64,000 bases of DNA from Streptomyces aureus (GCF_000725495.1 NZ_JNZD01000026.1:1-64000); one strand, 5' to 3'. Shown: positions 42,462-51,764, counted from the stretch's first letter. The notes: generated by a model not told the origin, from the sequence alone. Numbers and translations are program-made.

Positions 42462-44060
42462 TCAGGCGAGGGCCACGAGGTCGGCGTAGTCGGCGCCCCA
42501 CAGGTCCTCGACGCCGTCCGGGAGCAGGATGATCCGCTCCGGCTGGAGCGCCTCGACGGCACCCTCGTCGTGGGTGACGAGGACGACGGCGCCCTTGTAG
42601 GTGCGCAGCGCGCCGAGGATCTCCTCACGGCTGGCCGGGTCGAGGTTGTTCGTCGGCTCGTCGAGCAGCAGGACGTTCGCGGACGAGACGACGAGGGTCG
42701 CGAGCGCGAGCCGGGTCTTCTCGCCGCCGGAGAGCACGCCGGCCGGCTTGTCGACGTCGTCCCCGGAGAACAGGAACGAGCCGAGGGTCTTGCGGACCTC
42801 GACCAGGTCCAGGTCGGGGGCGGCCGAGCGCATGTTCTCCAGGACCGTGCGCTCGGGGTCGAGGGTCTCGTGCTCCTGGGCGTAGTAGCCGAGCTTGAGG
42901 CCGTGGCCCTCGACGACCTCTCCGGTGTCGGGCTGCTCGGCACCGCCGAGCAGGCGCAGGAGGGTCGTCTTGCCGGCGCCGTTCAGGCCGAGGATGACGA
43001 CGCGGGAGCCCTTGTCGATGGCCAGGTCGACGTCGGTGAAGATCTCCAGCGAGCCGTACGACTTCGACAGGCCCTCGGCCATGAGCGGGGTCTTGCCGCA
43101 GGGCGCGGGCTCCGGGAAGCGCAGCTTGGCGACCTTGTCGGAGACGCGGACGGACTCCAGGCCGGAGAGCAGCCGGTCGGCGCGCTTGGCCATGTTCTGC
43201 GCGGCGACCGTCTTGGTGGCCTTGGCGCGCATCTTGTCGGCCTGGGCGTTGAGGGCGGCGGCCTTCTTCTCGGCGTTCTGCCGCTCGCGCTTGCGGCGCT
43301 TCTCGTCGGCCTCGCGCTGCTGCTGGTAGAGCTTCCAGCCCATGTTGTAGACGTCGATCGTGGCGCGGTTGGCGTCCAGGTAGAACACCTTGTTGACGAC
43401 CGTCTCGACGAGGTCGACGTCGTGGGAGATCACGATGAAGCCGCCGCGGTACGTCTTCAGGTAGTCGCGCAGCCAGACGATGGAGTCGGCGTCGAGGTGG
43501 TTCGTCGGCTCGTCGAGCAGCAGGGTGTCGGCGTCCGAGAAGAGGATGCGGGCCAGCTCGATACGTCGGCGCTGACCGCCGGAGAGCGTGTGCAGGGGCT
43601 GGCCGAGCACGCGGTCGGGGAGGTTGAGCGCGGCGGCGATGGTCGCGGCCTCGGCCTCGGCGGAGTACCCGCCCTTGGTCAGGAACTCCGTCTCCTGGCG
43701 CTCGTACTGTCGCAGGGCCTTCTCGCGGGTGGCGCCGGAGCCGTTGGCGATGCGCTGTTCGTTCTCGCGCATCTTGCGGATCAGGACGTCGAGGCCGCGG
43801 GCCGACAGGACGCGGTCGCGCGCGAGGACGTCGAGGTCTCCGGTGCGCGGGTCCTGCGGGAGGTAGCCGACCTCGCCGGAGCGGGCGACGGTTCCGCCGG
43901 CGGGCTGGCCCTCGCCGGCGAGGACCTTGGTGAGCGTCGTCTTGCCCGCGCCGTTGCGGCCGACCAGGCCGATGCGGTCACCCTTGGTGATGCGGAAGGT
44001 GGCGGACTCGATGAGGATGCGGGCACCGGCGCGCAGCTCGATACCGGAGGCGGAGATCAC
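42462..44060 (-). CDS. ABC-F family ATP-binding protein
   Basis: A 532-residue soluble protein with two ABC ATPase domains and no membrane helices. Domain 1: GRNGAGKTTLTK, LSGGQRRRIELAR, LLLDEPTNHLD; domain 2: GLNGAGKTTLLR, LSGGEKTRLALA, LLLDEPTNNLD. A charged linker helix (about residues 235-300, rich in Lys, Arg and Gln) joins them, as in ABC-F proteins that act on the ribosome. The second GATPase pattern fits EttA/Uup-like housekeeping factors rather than obvious antibiotic resistance types, but function cannot be fixed. GTG at 44060 with GGAG upstream. Confidence 0.9.
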   Translation of the reverse strand: MISASGIELRAGARILIESATFRITKGDRIGLVGRNGAGKTTLTKVLAGEGQPAGGTVARSGEVGYLPQDPRTGDLDVLARDRVLSARGLDVLIRKMRENEQRIANGSGATREKALRQYERQETEFLTKGGYSAEAEAATIAAALNLPDRVLGQPLHTLSGGQRRRIELARILFSDADTLLLDEPTNHLDADSIVWLRDYLKTYRGGFIVISHDVDLVETVVNKVFYLDANRATIDVYNMGWKLYQQQREADEKRRKRERQNAEKKAAALNAQADKMRAKATKTVAAQNMAKRADRLLSGLESVRVSDKVAKLRFPEPAPCGKTPLMAEGLSKSYGSLEIFTDVDLAIDKGSRVVILGLNGAGKTTLLRLLGGAEQPDTGEVVEGHGLKLGYYAQEHETLDPERTVLENMRSAAPDLDLVEVRKTLGSFLFSGDDVDKPAGVLSGGEKTRLALATLVVSSANVLLLDEPTNNLDPASREEILGALRTYKGAVVLVTHDEGAVEALQPERIILLPDGVEDLWGADYADLVALA

Positions 44061-44320
44061 GGACAGACTCCAGAGCGGGATTGATGGCGGGGTGGACGGC
44101 CGAGGACGTTCACGCCGTCTAATGCGCGAGGAGAGTGGCCATGGGCCAAGTCTAACGGGGCGGTGCAACCAGTTTTCCGGGTGTGTGGTGTCCGGCACCT
44201 GTGATGCTCGCCCCCTTCCGGGGGTCCGGCGGCCCCGTCGCCCGTTCGGACCGCGGCCCGGGGCCGGGTGCCCGAGGGCGTACGAGGATGGCGCCACGGA
44301 GCGACGAAGGCGGTGTGCCC

Positions 44321-45208
44321 ATGCGGTTCGACGACGACGCCGGCCTGGACACCTCCGAGGTGCAGGACCGGCGCGGCGGTCGCGTCCCCGGCGGCGCGAG
44401 GCTCGGCGGCGGTCTCGCCGCGCTGATCGCGCTCGTCCTCGGACTGCTCTTCGGGGTGGGCCCCGACCGGCTCGGGCTCTCCTCGGACGGTGACGGGCAG
44501 GGGGCCACCGGCTCCTCCCTCGCGGAGGTGCAGCGGTCCTGCCGGACGGGGCGGGACGCGAACGCCCGGGAGGACTGCCGGACCGTGGCGGTGGTCAACA
44601 GCGTCCAGGACTACTGGACCCGGGAGTTCGCGCGCCGGGGCGGCGCGTACACCCGCGCCCCCACGGTGTTCTTCGACGGCCGGGTGAACACCGCGTGCGG
44701 CACCGCGTCCTCGGCCGTCGGGCCCTTCTACTGTCCCGGCGACCGCAAGGTGTATCTGGACCTCGGCTTCTTCGACGACCTCCGGACGAAGTTCGGCGCC
44801 GGCGGCGGACCGTTCGCGGGGGCCTACGTGGTGGCGCACGAGTACGGGCACCATGTGCAGAACCTCACGGGCGCCCTGTCCCGCGCGAAGGGCGGCGGGA
44901 CCGGTGCCGGCGGCGACGCGGTGAGGACGGAGCTCCAGGCCGACTGCTACGCGGGGGTGTGGACGCGGCACGCGACCACCACGCCGTCCGCGTCGACGGG
45001 AAAGCCGCTGCTGACCTCGCTGACGGACGCCGACGTCCGGGACGGGCTGGACGCGGCGGCGGCCGTGGGCGACGACCGGATCCAGTCGCGGTACCAGGGC
45101 CGGGTGACTCCGGAGACCTGGACGCACGGGTCGGCGGCGCAGCGGCAGCGGTGGTTCTACCAGGGCTTCACCAGCGGCGACATGGCGCAGTGCGACACGT
45201 TCCGGTGA
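44321..45208 (+). CDS. Neutral zinc metallopeptidase (YpfJ family)
   Basis: A 295-residue protein anchored by one N-terminal helix (about 28-47) with a large extracytoplasmic domain. H173-E-Y-G-H177 (VAHEYGHHVQN) is the zinc motif, with the third ligand expected in ELQADCYAGVWTRH. Cysteines at 74, 86, 126 and 138 plus two near the C terminus suggest disulphides outside the cell. The YpfJ family has no established substrate. ATG at 44321 is used; GTG 44315 and ATG 44288 are in frame. Confidence 0.87.
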   Translation: MRFDDDAGLDTSEVQDRRGGRVPGGARLGGGLAALIALVLGLLFGVGPDRLGLSSDGDGQGATGSSLAEVQRSCRTGRDANAREDCRTVAVVNSVQDYWTREFARRGGAYTRAPTVFFDGRVNTACGTASSAVGPFYCPGDRKVYLDLGFFDDLRTKFGAGGGPFAGAYVVAHEYGHHVQNLTGALSRAKGGGTGAGGDAVRTELQADCYAGVWTRHATTTPSASTGKPLLTSLTDADVRDGLDAAAAVGDDRIQSRYQGRVTPETWTHGSAAQRQRWFYQGFTSGDMAQCDTFR

Positions 45209-45304
45209 GCCGCTCCGCCGGGACACGGGGCGTTGTCAGTGGCCGGTGCCAGACTGGGCGGCGTACCGGATCAAGGCAATGCGTGACGAGACGGAGGTAT
45301 CGGC

Positions 45305-45718
45305 ATGGCCGGCACGAACGGCGGGCGCCCGAGCATCTACCCCTCGATGCTGTACGCCGACGCGAAGGGGGCGATCAGACAGCTCACGGAGGCCTTCGGC
45401 TTCACCGAGCTGTCGGTCTACGAGAGCGAGGACGGCTCGGTGATGCACGCCGAGCTGGTGCAGGGCAACGGCGCGGTGATGCTCGGCTCGAAGGGACGCG
45501 GGGGCCGCTTCGACGAGGCGATGAAGAACGCGGGCCCGTGCGGGGTCTACATCGTCGTGGACGACGTCGACGCACACCACCGGCGGGCGGTGGAGCACGG
45601 AGCGGAGATCCTGATGGCCCCGACCGACCAGGACTACGGCTCGCGCGACTACATGGCCCGCGACCTGGAGGGCAACATCTGGAGCTTCGGCACCTACGCC
45701 CCGGAGACGGGCGCGTAG
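45305..45718 (+). CDS. VOC family (glyoxalase/bleomycin-resistance fold) protein
   Basis: A 137-residue protein with the paired beta-alpha-beta-beta-beta modules of the vicinal oxygen chelate fold: SIYPSMLYADAKGAIRQLTEAFGF at the start, GVYIVVDDVDAHHRRAVEHGAEILMAPTDQDYGSRDYMARDLEGNIWSFG at the end. Putative metal positions are the His in VMHAEL and the Glu in DLEGNIW. Close relatives are often named glyoxalase without proof. ATG at 45305 with GGAGG upstream. Confidence 0.85.
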   Translation: MAGTNGGRPSIYPSMLYADAKGAIRQLTEAFGFTELSVYESEDGSVMHAELVQGNGAVMLGSKGRGGRFDEAMKNAGPCGVYIVVDDVDAHHRRAVEHGAEILMAPTDQDYGSRDYMARDLEGNIWSFGTYAPETGA

Positions 45719-45732
45719 GACCGCTCCGGGGT

Positions 45733-45764
45733 CCGGCCCGGGGGGCGTCGGCCGGCCGGGCCGG
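45733..45764. terminator. Hairpin between convergent genes
   Basis: An 8-bp stem (CCGGCCCG / CGGGCCGG) with a 16-base loop lies between the VOC gene and the convergent hypothetical gene. Confidence 0.45.
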
Positions 45765-47174
45765 TCAGCTCCCCCCGGTGTGCACCTGGAAGGCGGCCCT
45801 GCGCACGGCCTTGGCGAGCGCGGGGTCGGGGTGCGCGGCGGCGAGAGCGACCAGCACCTGCACCGTGCGCGGGTGGCCGACCGCGCGCACCTCGTCGAGG
45901 AGCGCGGGCACGGTGGGCTGCACCGCGGACTCCAGGTGACGGACGAGGAGCGGGGCCTCGCCGTGGTCGGCGACGGCCGCGGCGGTGTCGACCCACAGCC
46001 AGGTGGACTCGGCGCGGGTGAGGACCTCGTGGGCGTCCTCGGGGTCGTAGCCGTCGTGCTCGGCCAGCCACAGCAGGGCGTACGGGCGCAGCGAGGTCTC
46101 CTCGGCGACCGCGCGCACCTCGGGCTCGGCGGGGGCGCCGACCACGCGCAGTGCCTCGAAGGCGAGGCCGCGGGTGAGGGCGTCCTCGCCGCGGGCCGCC
46201 TCGATGAGTTCGGTGACGGCGCCGCCGACCGGGCGGGCGGCGAGCCAGGCCCGGTACTCGGCGCGGGCCGCGTTGGGGCGGAGCTGGGCGCAGCCGCGGA
46301 GCATGTCCTCGGCGGACTGCTCGATGTTGCCGGCGGGGCTCTGCGCGGCGACGCAGATCTGCTCCAGCTTGACCCAGACCGCCCAGCTGCCGAGCCCGGT
46401 GAGGGTGGCCTGTCCCTCGCCGTAGGTCAGCGCGCCGACGTGGGCGAGGGCTCCCAGGGCCCAATCGAGGAGCGGGGCCAGGGGTGCGTCCGGGACCTCG
46501 GCGGGTTCCGGGGCGGGCTCGGTCGCGGGCTCGGGGCCGTAGGTGATCTCGCAGCGCTCGGTGCGCAGTTCCGTGACGCGCTGGCCGAGGAGGTCGAGGA
46601 GCTGGTCCACCGGGACGGGCCCGTTGGAGAGCTGGAGGAAGGAGAGCACCTGGGGCATCGCGGAGACGACCTCGGCGACGGCCGCGGGCTCGCCGTCCGC
46701 CGGTTCGGGGTAGGCGAGGGACCAGGCGTCGAAGAGGGCGACCCAGCCGCGCAGGACGGCGCTGTCGTCGCGGCTCCAGGCGCGCAGCCGCCATCCCGGG
46801 CGGGCGTCGTCGCCGTGCACCTCGATGAGACCGGCCAGCCGGGCGGTGTCCCAGTCGCCGCGGACCTGCACCGGGGTGAGTCCGAGATCCGAGGCGGCCC
46901 GGTGGGCGGTGGCGTCGGAGAGGGTGCCCTTGCCGTCGGGGTTCGCGGTGTCACGCCCCGGGCGCAGGGCGGCGTCGGCCCAACGGGCCACCCGGGCCGC
47001 GTCGGACAGCCGTGTGCGCGCCATGCGGGCGAGCTCCGCGGGCGGCGGTGTGCCTTCCGGCGGCCGCGGCGCGGGGCGGCGGGTGCGGCGCTGGGTGACC
47101 GCTCGGGGGGCGGTCGCGAGGGACCGCGGGCTGACGAGTCGGAGCCTGGAGTCGCGCGGGTTACGGGACGTCAC
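45765..47174 (-). CDS. Conserved hypothetical protein of helical-repeat type
   Basis: A protein of about 469 residues. After a basic Arg/Pro-rich N-terminal 60 residues it is almost all predicted helix. The C-terminal half (about 320-465) looks like HEAT/armadillo-type repeats (LTRGLAFEALRVVGAPAEPEVRAVAEE, LLVRHLESAVQPTVPALLDEVRAVGHPRTVQVLVALAAAHPDPALAKAVRRAAF). Residues 80-200 contain a possible winged-helix segment (DATAHRAASDLGLTPVQVRGDWDTARLAGLIEVHGD). I do not recognise a named family. GTG at 47174 is chosen; internal starts are possible since no ribosome binding site is clear. Confidence 0.7.
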   Translation of the reverse strand: MTSRNPRDSRLRLVSPRSLATAPRAVTQRRTRRPAPRPPEGTPPPAELARMARTRLSDAARVARWADAALRPGRDTANPDGKGTLSDATAHRAASDLGLTPVQVRGDWDTARLAGLIEVHGDDARPGWRLRAWSRDDSAVLRGWVALFDAWSLAYPEPADGEPAAVAEVVSAMPQVLSFLQLSNGPVPVDQLLDLLGQRVTELRTERCEITYGPEPATEPAPEPAEVPDAPLAPLLDWALGALAHVGALTYGEGQATLTGLGSWAVWVKLEQICVAAQSPAGNIEQSAEDMLRGCAQLRPNAARAEYRAWLAARPVGGAVTELIEAARGEDALTRGLAFEALRVVGAPAEPEVRAVAEETSLRPYALLWLAEHDGYDPEDAHEVLTRAESTWLWVDTAAAVADHGEAPLLVRHLESAVQPTVPALLDEVRAVGHPRTVQVLVALAAAHPDPALAKAVRRAAFQVHTGGS

Positions 47175-47376
47175 GAGTGCAGTCTTGCGGTTGACAGTCC
47201 GAAAACCCAAACGGAATGCCCTCGCAGGCCACGGGCACACCGGAGGCCGGACCGTTCCCGGGGTGCCCGGCACGCGGGAAACGGCGCGGCGCGGAGTTGT
47301 CCCGGCCTCAACCGGAAGCGTCTTCCCGGGCGGGCTCGGGGAGCCGTGCCGGCGCCCTTCCGGCGGGCCCCGCGCC

Positions 47377-48504
47377 CTACATCAAGGGGACCAGGAAACG
47401 GCGCAGGGCTTCCTCGTAGGCCGCCGGGTCGGCGTTCCACATGGCGCCGTGCGGGGCGTCCGGGACGGTGTGCAGGGTGACCAGGTCGGGGCGGCTCGCG
47501 GCGAGCCGGCGGGAGGCGCCCCAGGGGGCGATGCGGTCGTCGGGACCGTGCACCAGCAGGGTCGGCACCTTGACCTGGTCGGGGTGGGCGGCGTGCGCGA
47601 TGCGGTCGCCGCGAACGCCGGTGCGGCCCTGTGCGGCACGCACCGCCAGCGGCAGCAGGAAGGCCGGGGTGTGGCGGGCGCCGGCGAGGGCGCGCAGGGT
47701 GGTCTCCCAGTCGAGGACCGGCGAGTCCAGGACGAGGCCGGAGATCCGCTCGCGCAGGGCGGAGTGGGCGGCGGCGCGCAGGGCCATGGTGGCGCCGGTG
47801 GACCAGCCGTAGAGGACGACCCGCTCGGCGCCGAACCGCACGGCGTAGCGGATGGCGGCGTCGAGGTCGCGCCACTCGGTCTCGCCGAGGTGGTTCAGTC
47901 CGTCCGGCGGGCGGGGTGCCCCGAGGTCGCCCCGGTAGGCGAGGTCGAGGACGGGGAAGTGCCGTCCGTTCAGGAACCCCATGAGGTTCATGGGCTGTTC
48001 CCGGGTGGTGCCCAGGCCGTGCACGGTGATGACCCAGGTGTCGCGGACGGCGGGTACGAACCAGGCGGGCAGGGCGCCGAGTTCGCCGGGCACGTCGACG
48101 TCGGCGTGTTCGAGTCCGAGGGCGGATCCAGGGTCGCCGACGTAGAGGTTCGGGGTGAGCCACACCTTGTCGCCGGGTTCCAGGGAGCCGTGCGTGACCC
48201 GTTCCAGGGTGCGTACGACGGTGTCGGCGGTGTGGGGCACGGAGTTCTGGAGGGGGCCGACGACCGCGTGGGAGCCGTCGCCCGCCAGGCCGTAGGTGCC
48301 CGGGCGCCGGGAGGCGAGGGCCCTGGTGAGGGTGATGCCGCCGGCCGTCGTGGCGTGCACGGTGAGCCGGGGCTCGGTGGGCAGGGGTTTGCCGGGCCGC
48401 GTCTTGAGCGCGGCGTCGCTGGCGAACCGGCCCGCCGCCACGGAGGCCGCGCCCGCGGCTATGGCTACGGTGACGGCCGCTGCCGTGGCTCTTAGGGTGC
48501 GCAC
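47377..48504 (-). CDS. Exported or membrane-anchored alpha/beta hydrolase
   Basis: A protein of 375 residues. The start LRATAAAVTVAIAAGAASVAA is a signal peptide or anchor. The alpha/beta hydrolase core has an oxyanion HGLG (VITVHGLGTTREQ), nucleophile elbow GWSTGA, an acidic residue in LLVHGPDDRIAP and a catalytic His in APHGAMW. The extra region before the core (about 40-130) is not recognised. GTG at 48504, weak ribosome binding site. Substrate unknown; probably an esterase or lipase outside the cytoplasm. Confidence 0.8.
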   Translation of the reverse strand: MRTLRATAAAVTVAIAAGAASVAAGRFASDAALKTRPGKPLPTEPRLTVHATTAGGITLTRALASRRPGTYGLAGDGSHAVVGPLQNSVPHTADTVVRTLERVTHGSLEPGDKVWLTPNLYVGDPGSALGLEHADVDVPGELGALPAWFVPAVRDTWVITVHGLGTTREQPMNLMGFLNGRHFPVLDLAYRGDLGAPRPPDGLNHLGETEWRDLDAAIRYAVRFGAERVVLYGWSTGATMALRAAAHSALRERISGLVLDSPVLDWETTLRALAGARHTPAFLLPLAVRAAQGRTGVRGDRIAHAAHPDQVKVPTLLVHGPDDRIAPWGASRRLAASRPDLVTLHTVPDAPHGAMWNADPAAYEEALRRFLVPLM

Positions 48505-48870
48505 CCGACCAGTTTCCCGGGGGCGACGGCCATCGGCCAGCGGAGGCGCCTCCTGGGGTGACGCGCGGGGCCGGCGAGGCCTGCCGGACGGACGCCCACC
48601 AGACCGGCACGGGTGGCGCCCGCGGAGCCCACGGGGGCAAGCACGGGCGGGGCCCGCGGGGCAGGCCCGGTCGTCGAACGAGGAGGCGGCAGCCCGCACG
48701 CCCGGCGCCCGGGAAGCCGGCACGGCCGGGGCCCACGGAGCCCGCCCGACCGAAGCCCGCAGCACCGGCACCGCGCACGGCATGTGCCCGCGGTCCAGCA
48801 CAGCTGATGCCCCGGAGCCCTCACCGCGGGCGCCCGCAGGATCCTGCGCGGCCGGGGCCCGCGGCCGGGC
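48505..48870. other. G/C-rich low-complexity intergenic region
   Basis: These 366 bases contain repeated GGCCCGCGG and GCCCACGG words and have open frames in several phases. All are Pro/Arg/Gly/Cys-rich, lack ribosome binding sites and resemble no protein, so I call no gene. The class II aldolase gene ends at its right edge and the hydrolase promoter must be at its left. Confidence 0.5.
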
Positions 48871-49611
48871 TCAGCCCTTCTGGCCGTACCCCTTCAGCCG
48901 CTCCCCCGCCTCCGCGAGCTGGTCCGGTGAGAGGAGGGTGGGGGCGAGGCCCGGGACCGAGGAGGCCAGGAGCCAGACGCGGCACATCCATTCCAGCTGG
49001 GCGGTGCGGTCGTACGCCTGGTCCAGCGAGGCCCCGTGGGCCAGGGTGCCGTGGTTCTGCAGCAGGCAGGCGGTGCGGCCGGCCAGGGCCCGGAGGGTGT
49101 TCTCGGCCAGTTCCGGTGTGCCGTAGGGGGCGTAGGGGGCGACGCGGACCGGGCCGCCCATGGCGGCCGCCATGTAGTGGACGAGCGGGAGTTCGGGGAC
49201 CAGGAGCGAGGCGGCCGTCGCGTGCGGGGCGTGGGTGTGGACGATCGCCCGCGCGTCGGTCGCGCGGTACACGGCGAGGTGCATGGGCAGTTCGCTGGTC
49301 GGACGCAGCGAGCCGAGGACCTGCCGGCCGTCGAGGCCGACGCCGACGAGGTCCTCCCGGGTCAGCCGGTCGTAGGGCACGCCCGTGGGGGTGACCAGGA
49401 CGGTGTCGCCGACGCGGACCGAGACGTTGCCGGAGGTGCCGACGACCAGTCCGTCGGCGACCGTGCGCCGGGCCGTCGCCACCAGCTCGTCCCAGGCCCG
49501 TCCGAGTGCGTCCTCCGTGTTCCGCGGAGCAGTTGCCTGCCGTCGGCCGGCCCGGCCGGTCGTCCCCGGCCGCTCATGCCCGTCCGCGGCGTCCCCGTTG
49601 CGCTCATTCAT
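48871..49611 (-). CDS. Class II aldolase/adducin family protein
   Basis: A 246-residue protein of the fuculose-phosphate aldolase fold. After a 30-residue disordered start, the domain shows GTSGNVSVRVGDTVLVTPTGVPYDRL (phosphate-binding), E107 in SELPMH, H125-T-H127 (IVHTHAPHA) and the later LLQNHGTLAHG histidine, the zinc set of FucA. It likely cleaves a sugar phosphate or acts as a methylthioribulose-phosphate dehydratase-like enzyme. ATG at 49611. A CRP-like palindrome lies 132 bases upstream. Confidence 0.87.
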   Translation of the reverse strand: MNERNGDAADGHERPGTTGRAGRRQATAPRNTEDALGRAWDELVATARRTVADGLVVGTSGNVSVRVGDTVLVTPTGVPYDRLTREDLVGVGLDGRQVLGSLRPTSELPMHLAVYRATDARAIVHTHAPHATAASLLVPELPLVHYMAAAMGGPVRVAPYAPYGTPELAENTLRALAGRTACLLQNHGTLAHGASLDQAYDRTAQLEWMCRVWLLASSVPGLAPTLLSPDQLAEAGERLKGYGQKG

Positions 49612-49742
49612 GACGCGATCCTGCCAGGCGCCGCCCCGAACGCACCCCGTACGGGCTCGCCCGGGGACGCTCGAGGGACGCACGGGGGACGGAAGACGGA
49701 CGGACGGGGGGTGCATCCGGCCACCAAGTCCTCATGGTTGTA

Positions 49743-49758
49743 TGTGATTTACATCACG
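49743..49758. promoter_or_regulatory. CRP-like palindrome TGTGATTTACATCACG
   Basis: TGTGA-TTTACA-TCAC matches the CRP/FNR-type consensus TGTGA-n6-TCACA at nine of ten positions and stands out as A/T-rich. It lies 132 bases upstream of the class II aldolase gene and 390 upstream of the phosphate transporter gene. It could be a site for Streptomyces Crp or another regulator of that fold. Confidence 0.5.
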
Positions 49759-50079
49759 TCATACCGATGGAACGCCTACGTAATCCCGGTCGGACATTTA
49801 CGGCGGATCACACCCCGTGGTCGACCCGCTACGAGCCGGTCAGGGCCCCGACGCCACCCCCGGGACGGCCATTTCGACCCCTCGGCGGGTGTGACGACGG
49901 CTACAGCCTGGGCGTGACGGGGATCTCGTCTCTCAAACCTGTCTCGAGCCACCCGGTCGGACCGGTCCCGAGAGGCCAATCGGAGCACGGAATTCCGCAT
50001 CCGTTCGAGCCCCGCGAACCACGCCCCGACACAAGCGGAATGAGGGTCCACCGTTCGGGACACCGTTGCGCCCGACCCA

Positions 50080-50101
50080 GTTCACCTTCCGTTCACCCAG
50101 G
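50080..50101 (+). promoter_or_regulatory. Probable PhoP box upstream of the phosphate transporter
   Basis: Two adjacent 11-bp direct repeat units, GTTCACCTTCC and GTTCACCCAGG, match the GTTCACC core of Streptomyces PHO boxes. They end 47 bases before the start codon, where a PhoP site would contact a promoter. The following TTGCCTACGG may be a degenerate third unit. Confidence 0.75.
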
Positions 50102-50148
50102 TTGCCTACGGTCCACCTGCCACTGACGTCCAACAGAAGCCTGGGTAA

Positions 50149-51390
50149 ATGGAACACATCACGCTCCTCCTCGGAATCGTGATCGTCACCGCTCTCGTGT
50201 TCGATTTCACGAACGGTTTCCACGACACCGCCAACGCGATGGCCACCACCATCTCGACCGGCGCACTCAAGCCCAAGGTCGCGGTGGCCATGTCCGCCGC
50301 CCTCAACCTTGTCGGCGCCTTCCTCTCCGTCGAGGTCGCCAACACGATCTCCAAAGGCCTCGTCGACGAGACGGGCATCCGGCCGGAGGTGATCTTCGCC
50401 GCCCTCGTGGGCGCGATCCTCTGGAACCTGGTGACCTGGCTCGTCGGACTCCCGTCCAGCTCCTCGCACGCCCTCATGGGCGGTCTGGTCGGCGCCACCA
50501 TCGCCTCCGCCGGCACCGGCGCGGTGCACGGGGACGTCCTGGTCGGCAAGGTGCTCCTGCCCGCCGTCGCGGCACCGATCGTCGCGGGCCTCGCGGCGAT
50601 GGTCGCCACCCGGCTGTCGTACAAGCTCAGCGGTGACGCCGACACCAAGGCCACCAAGAAGGGCTACCGCGCCGGCCAGATAGCCTCCGCGGGCCTGGTC
50701 TCGCTGGCCCACGGCACCAACGACGCGCAGAAGACGATGGGCATCATCACCCTGGCCCTGGTCGCCGGTGGCGCCGTCGCTCCCGACTCCGACCCGCCGG
50801 TCTGGGTCATCCTCTCCGCCGGTCTCGCGATCGCGCTCGGCACCTACCTGGGCGGCTGGCGCATCATCCGCACGATGGGCAAGGGCCTGACCGACCTCCA
50901 GCCGCAGCAGGGCTTCGCCGCCCAGACCAGCGCGGCCACGGTCATCCTGGCCTCGTCGCACATCGGCTTCTCCCTCTCCACCACGCACTCGGTCTCCGGT
51001 TCCGTGATGGGTGCGGGCCTCGGCCGCAAGGGCGGTGTGGTCCGCTGGTCCACCGCCACCCGCATGGTCGTCGCCTGGGTCCTCACGCTGCCCGCCGCCG
51101 CCCTGGTCGGCGCCCTCGCCGAGTGGGTCACCGGATTCGGCACCTGGGGCACCGCGCTCGTCGCCGTCTTCCTGGTCGCGTCCAGCTTCGCGATCTGGCG
51201 CCGCTCGCGCCGCGAGGTCATCGACCACAACAACGTGAACGACGCCGAGGAGCCCGCCGGAGTGGTGACGCAGGCCATCGCCGCCGTCACCCCGCCCCCG
51301 GCCGGCACCGTCACCGACGGCCTCACGGCCACCATCCCCGCTCCGGCCGAGCCCACGGCGAACCCGTCGGCCCCGTCGCGCGTGGCCTGA
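50149..51390 (+). CDS. pitH2: Pit-type inorganic phosphate transporter
   Basis: A 413-residue membrane protein with about ten helices. Both PiT signatures are present: FDFTNGFHDTANA at 18-30 and HGTNDAQ at 188-194, marking the two inverted repeats that transport metal-phosphate with a proton. The C-terminal 60 residues are a Pro/Ala/Thr-rich cytoplasmic tail. The ATG at 50149 follows a PhoP box, so expression probably rises under phosphate limitation. From memory the S. coelicolor counterpart is SCO1845 (pitH2). The next gene lies 20 bases downstream. Confidence 0.93.
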   Translation: MEHITLLLGIVIVTALVFDFTNGFHDTANAMATTISTGALKPKVAVAMSAALNLVGAFLSVEVANTISKGLVDETGIRPEVIFAALVGAILWNLVTWLVGLPSSSSHALMGGLVGATIASAGTGAVHGDVLVGKVLLPAVAAPIVAGLAAMVATRLSYKLSGDADTKATKKGYRAGQIASAGLVSLAHGTNDAQKTMGIITLALVAGGAVAPDSDPPVWVILSAGLAIALGTYLGGWRIIRTMGKGLTDLQPQQGFAAQTSAATVILASSHIGFSLSTTHSVSGSVMGAGLGRKGGVVRWSTATRMVVAWVLTLPAAALVGALAEWVTGFGTWGTALVAVFLVASSFAIWRRSRREVIDHNNVNDAEEPAGVVTQAIAAVTPPPAGTVTDGLTATIPAPAEPTANPSAPSRVA

Positions 51391-51410
51391 GACCCGAAGG
51401 AAGAAACAGC

Positions 51411-51629
51411 ATGAGCATCGACTGGTCAGCCCTCGGTTCCGTCTTCGGGGTCAGCCTCGGAGTGACCGTGGCCCTCGTCGCCCTCTTCACCCTCGGCGTC
51501 GCCGGCCTCTCCAAGAAGGAGTCGTCCCAGGGCGGTTCCGCCGTCGCGGCGGCCACCGGCGCCTACGTCTGCTTCGCGGCCTGCGCCGCGGCGGTGGCGT
51601 ACGGCATCTCCCTGATCATCACCAAGTAG
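51411..51629 (+). CDS. Small membrane protein co-transcribed with pit
   Basis: A 72-residue protein with two helices (LGSVFGVSLGVTVALVALFTLGVAGL and GAYVCFAACAAAVAYGISLII), joined by a polar KKESSQGG loop. ATG at 51411 has GAAGGAAG upstream. A protein of this type follows Pit in other Streptomyces, so it may be a small partner of the transporter; this is an inference. Confidence 0.82.
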   Translation: MSIDWSALGSVFGVSLGVTVALVALFTLGVAGLSKKESSQGGSAVAAATGAYVCFAACAAAVAYGISLIITK

Positions 51630-51632
51630 CCC

Positions 51633-51715
51633 GCTCGGCGCGGCCCGGAACCGGGTCGCGCCGAGCGGAACCGCGCGTGGGGCGCGGGACGGATCACCGT
51701 CCCGCGCCCCACGCG
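51633..51715 (+). terminator. Tandem hairpins ending the pit operon
   Basis: A near-perfect stem at 51633-51666 (GCTCGGCGCG...CGCGCCGAGC with inner CCCGG/CCGGG) is followed by a perfect 19-bp stem at 51674-51692 and 51697-51715 (loop ATCA). They separate pit from the cobalamin genes. Confidence 0.8.
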
Positions 51716-51764
51716 TATGTGGGCCTGCGCACACTGTCCCTCCGCAGGTCAACAGCCAGTTGAC

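Noticed and set aside
48492..48824. A Cys-rich 110-codon frame on the minus strand
   Set aside because: Composition is Arg/Pro/Cys with no ribosome binding site or conserved pattern; it overlaps low-complexity DNA.
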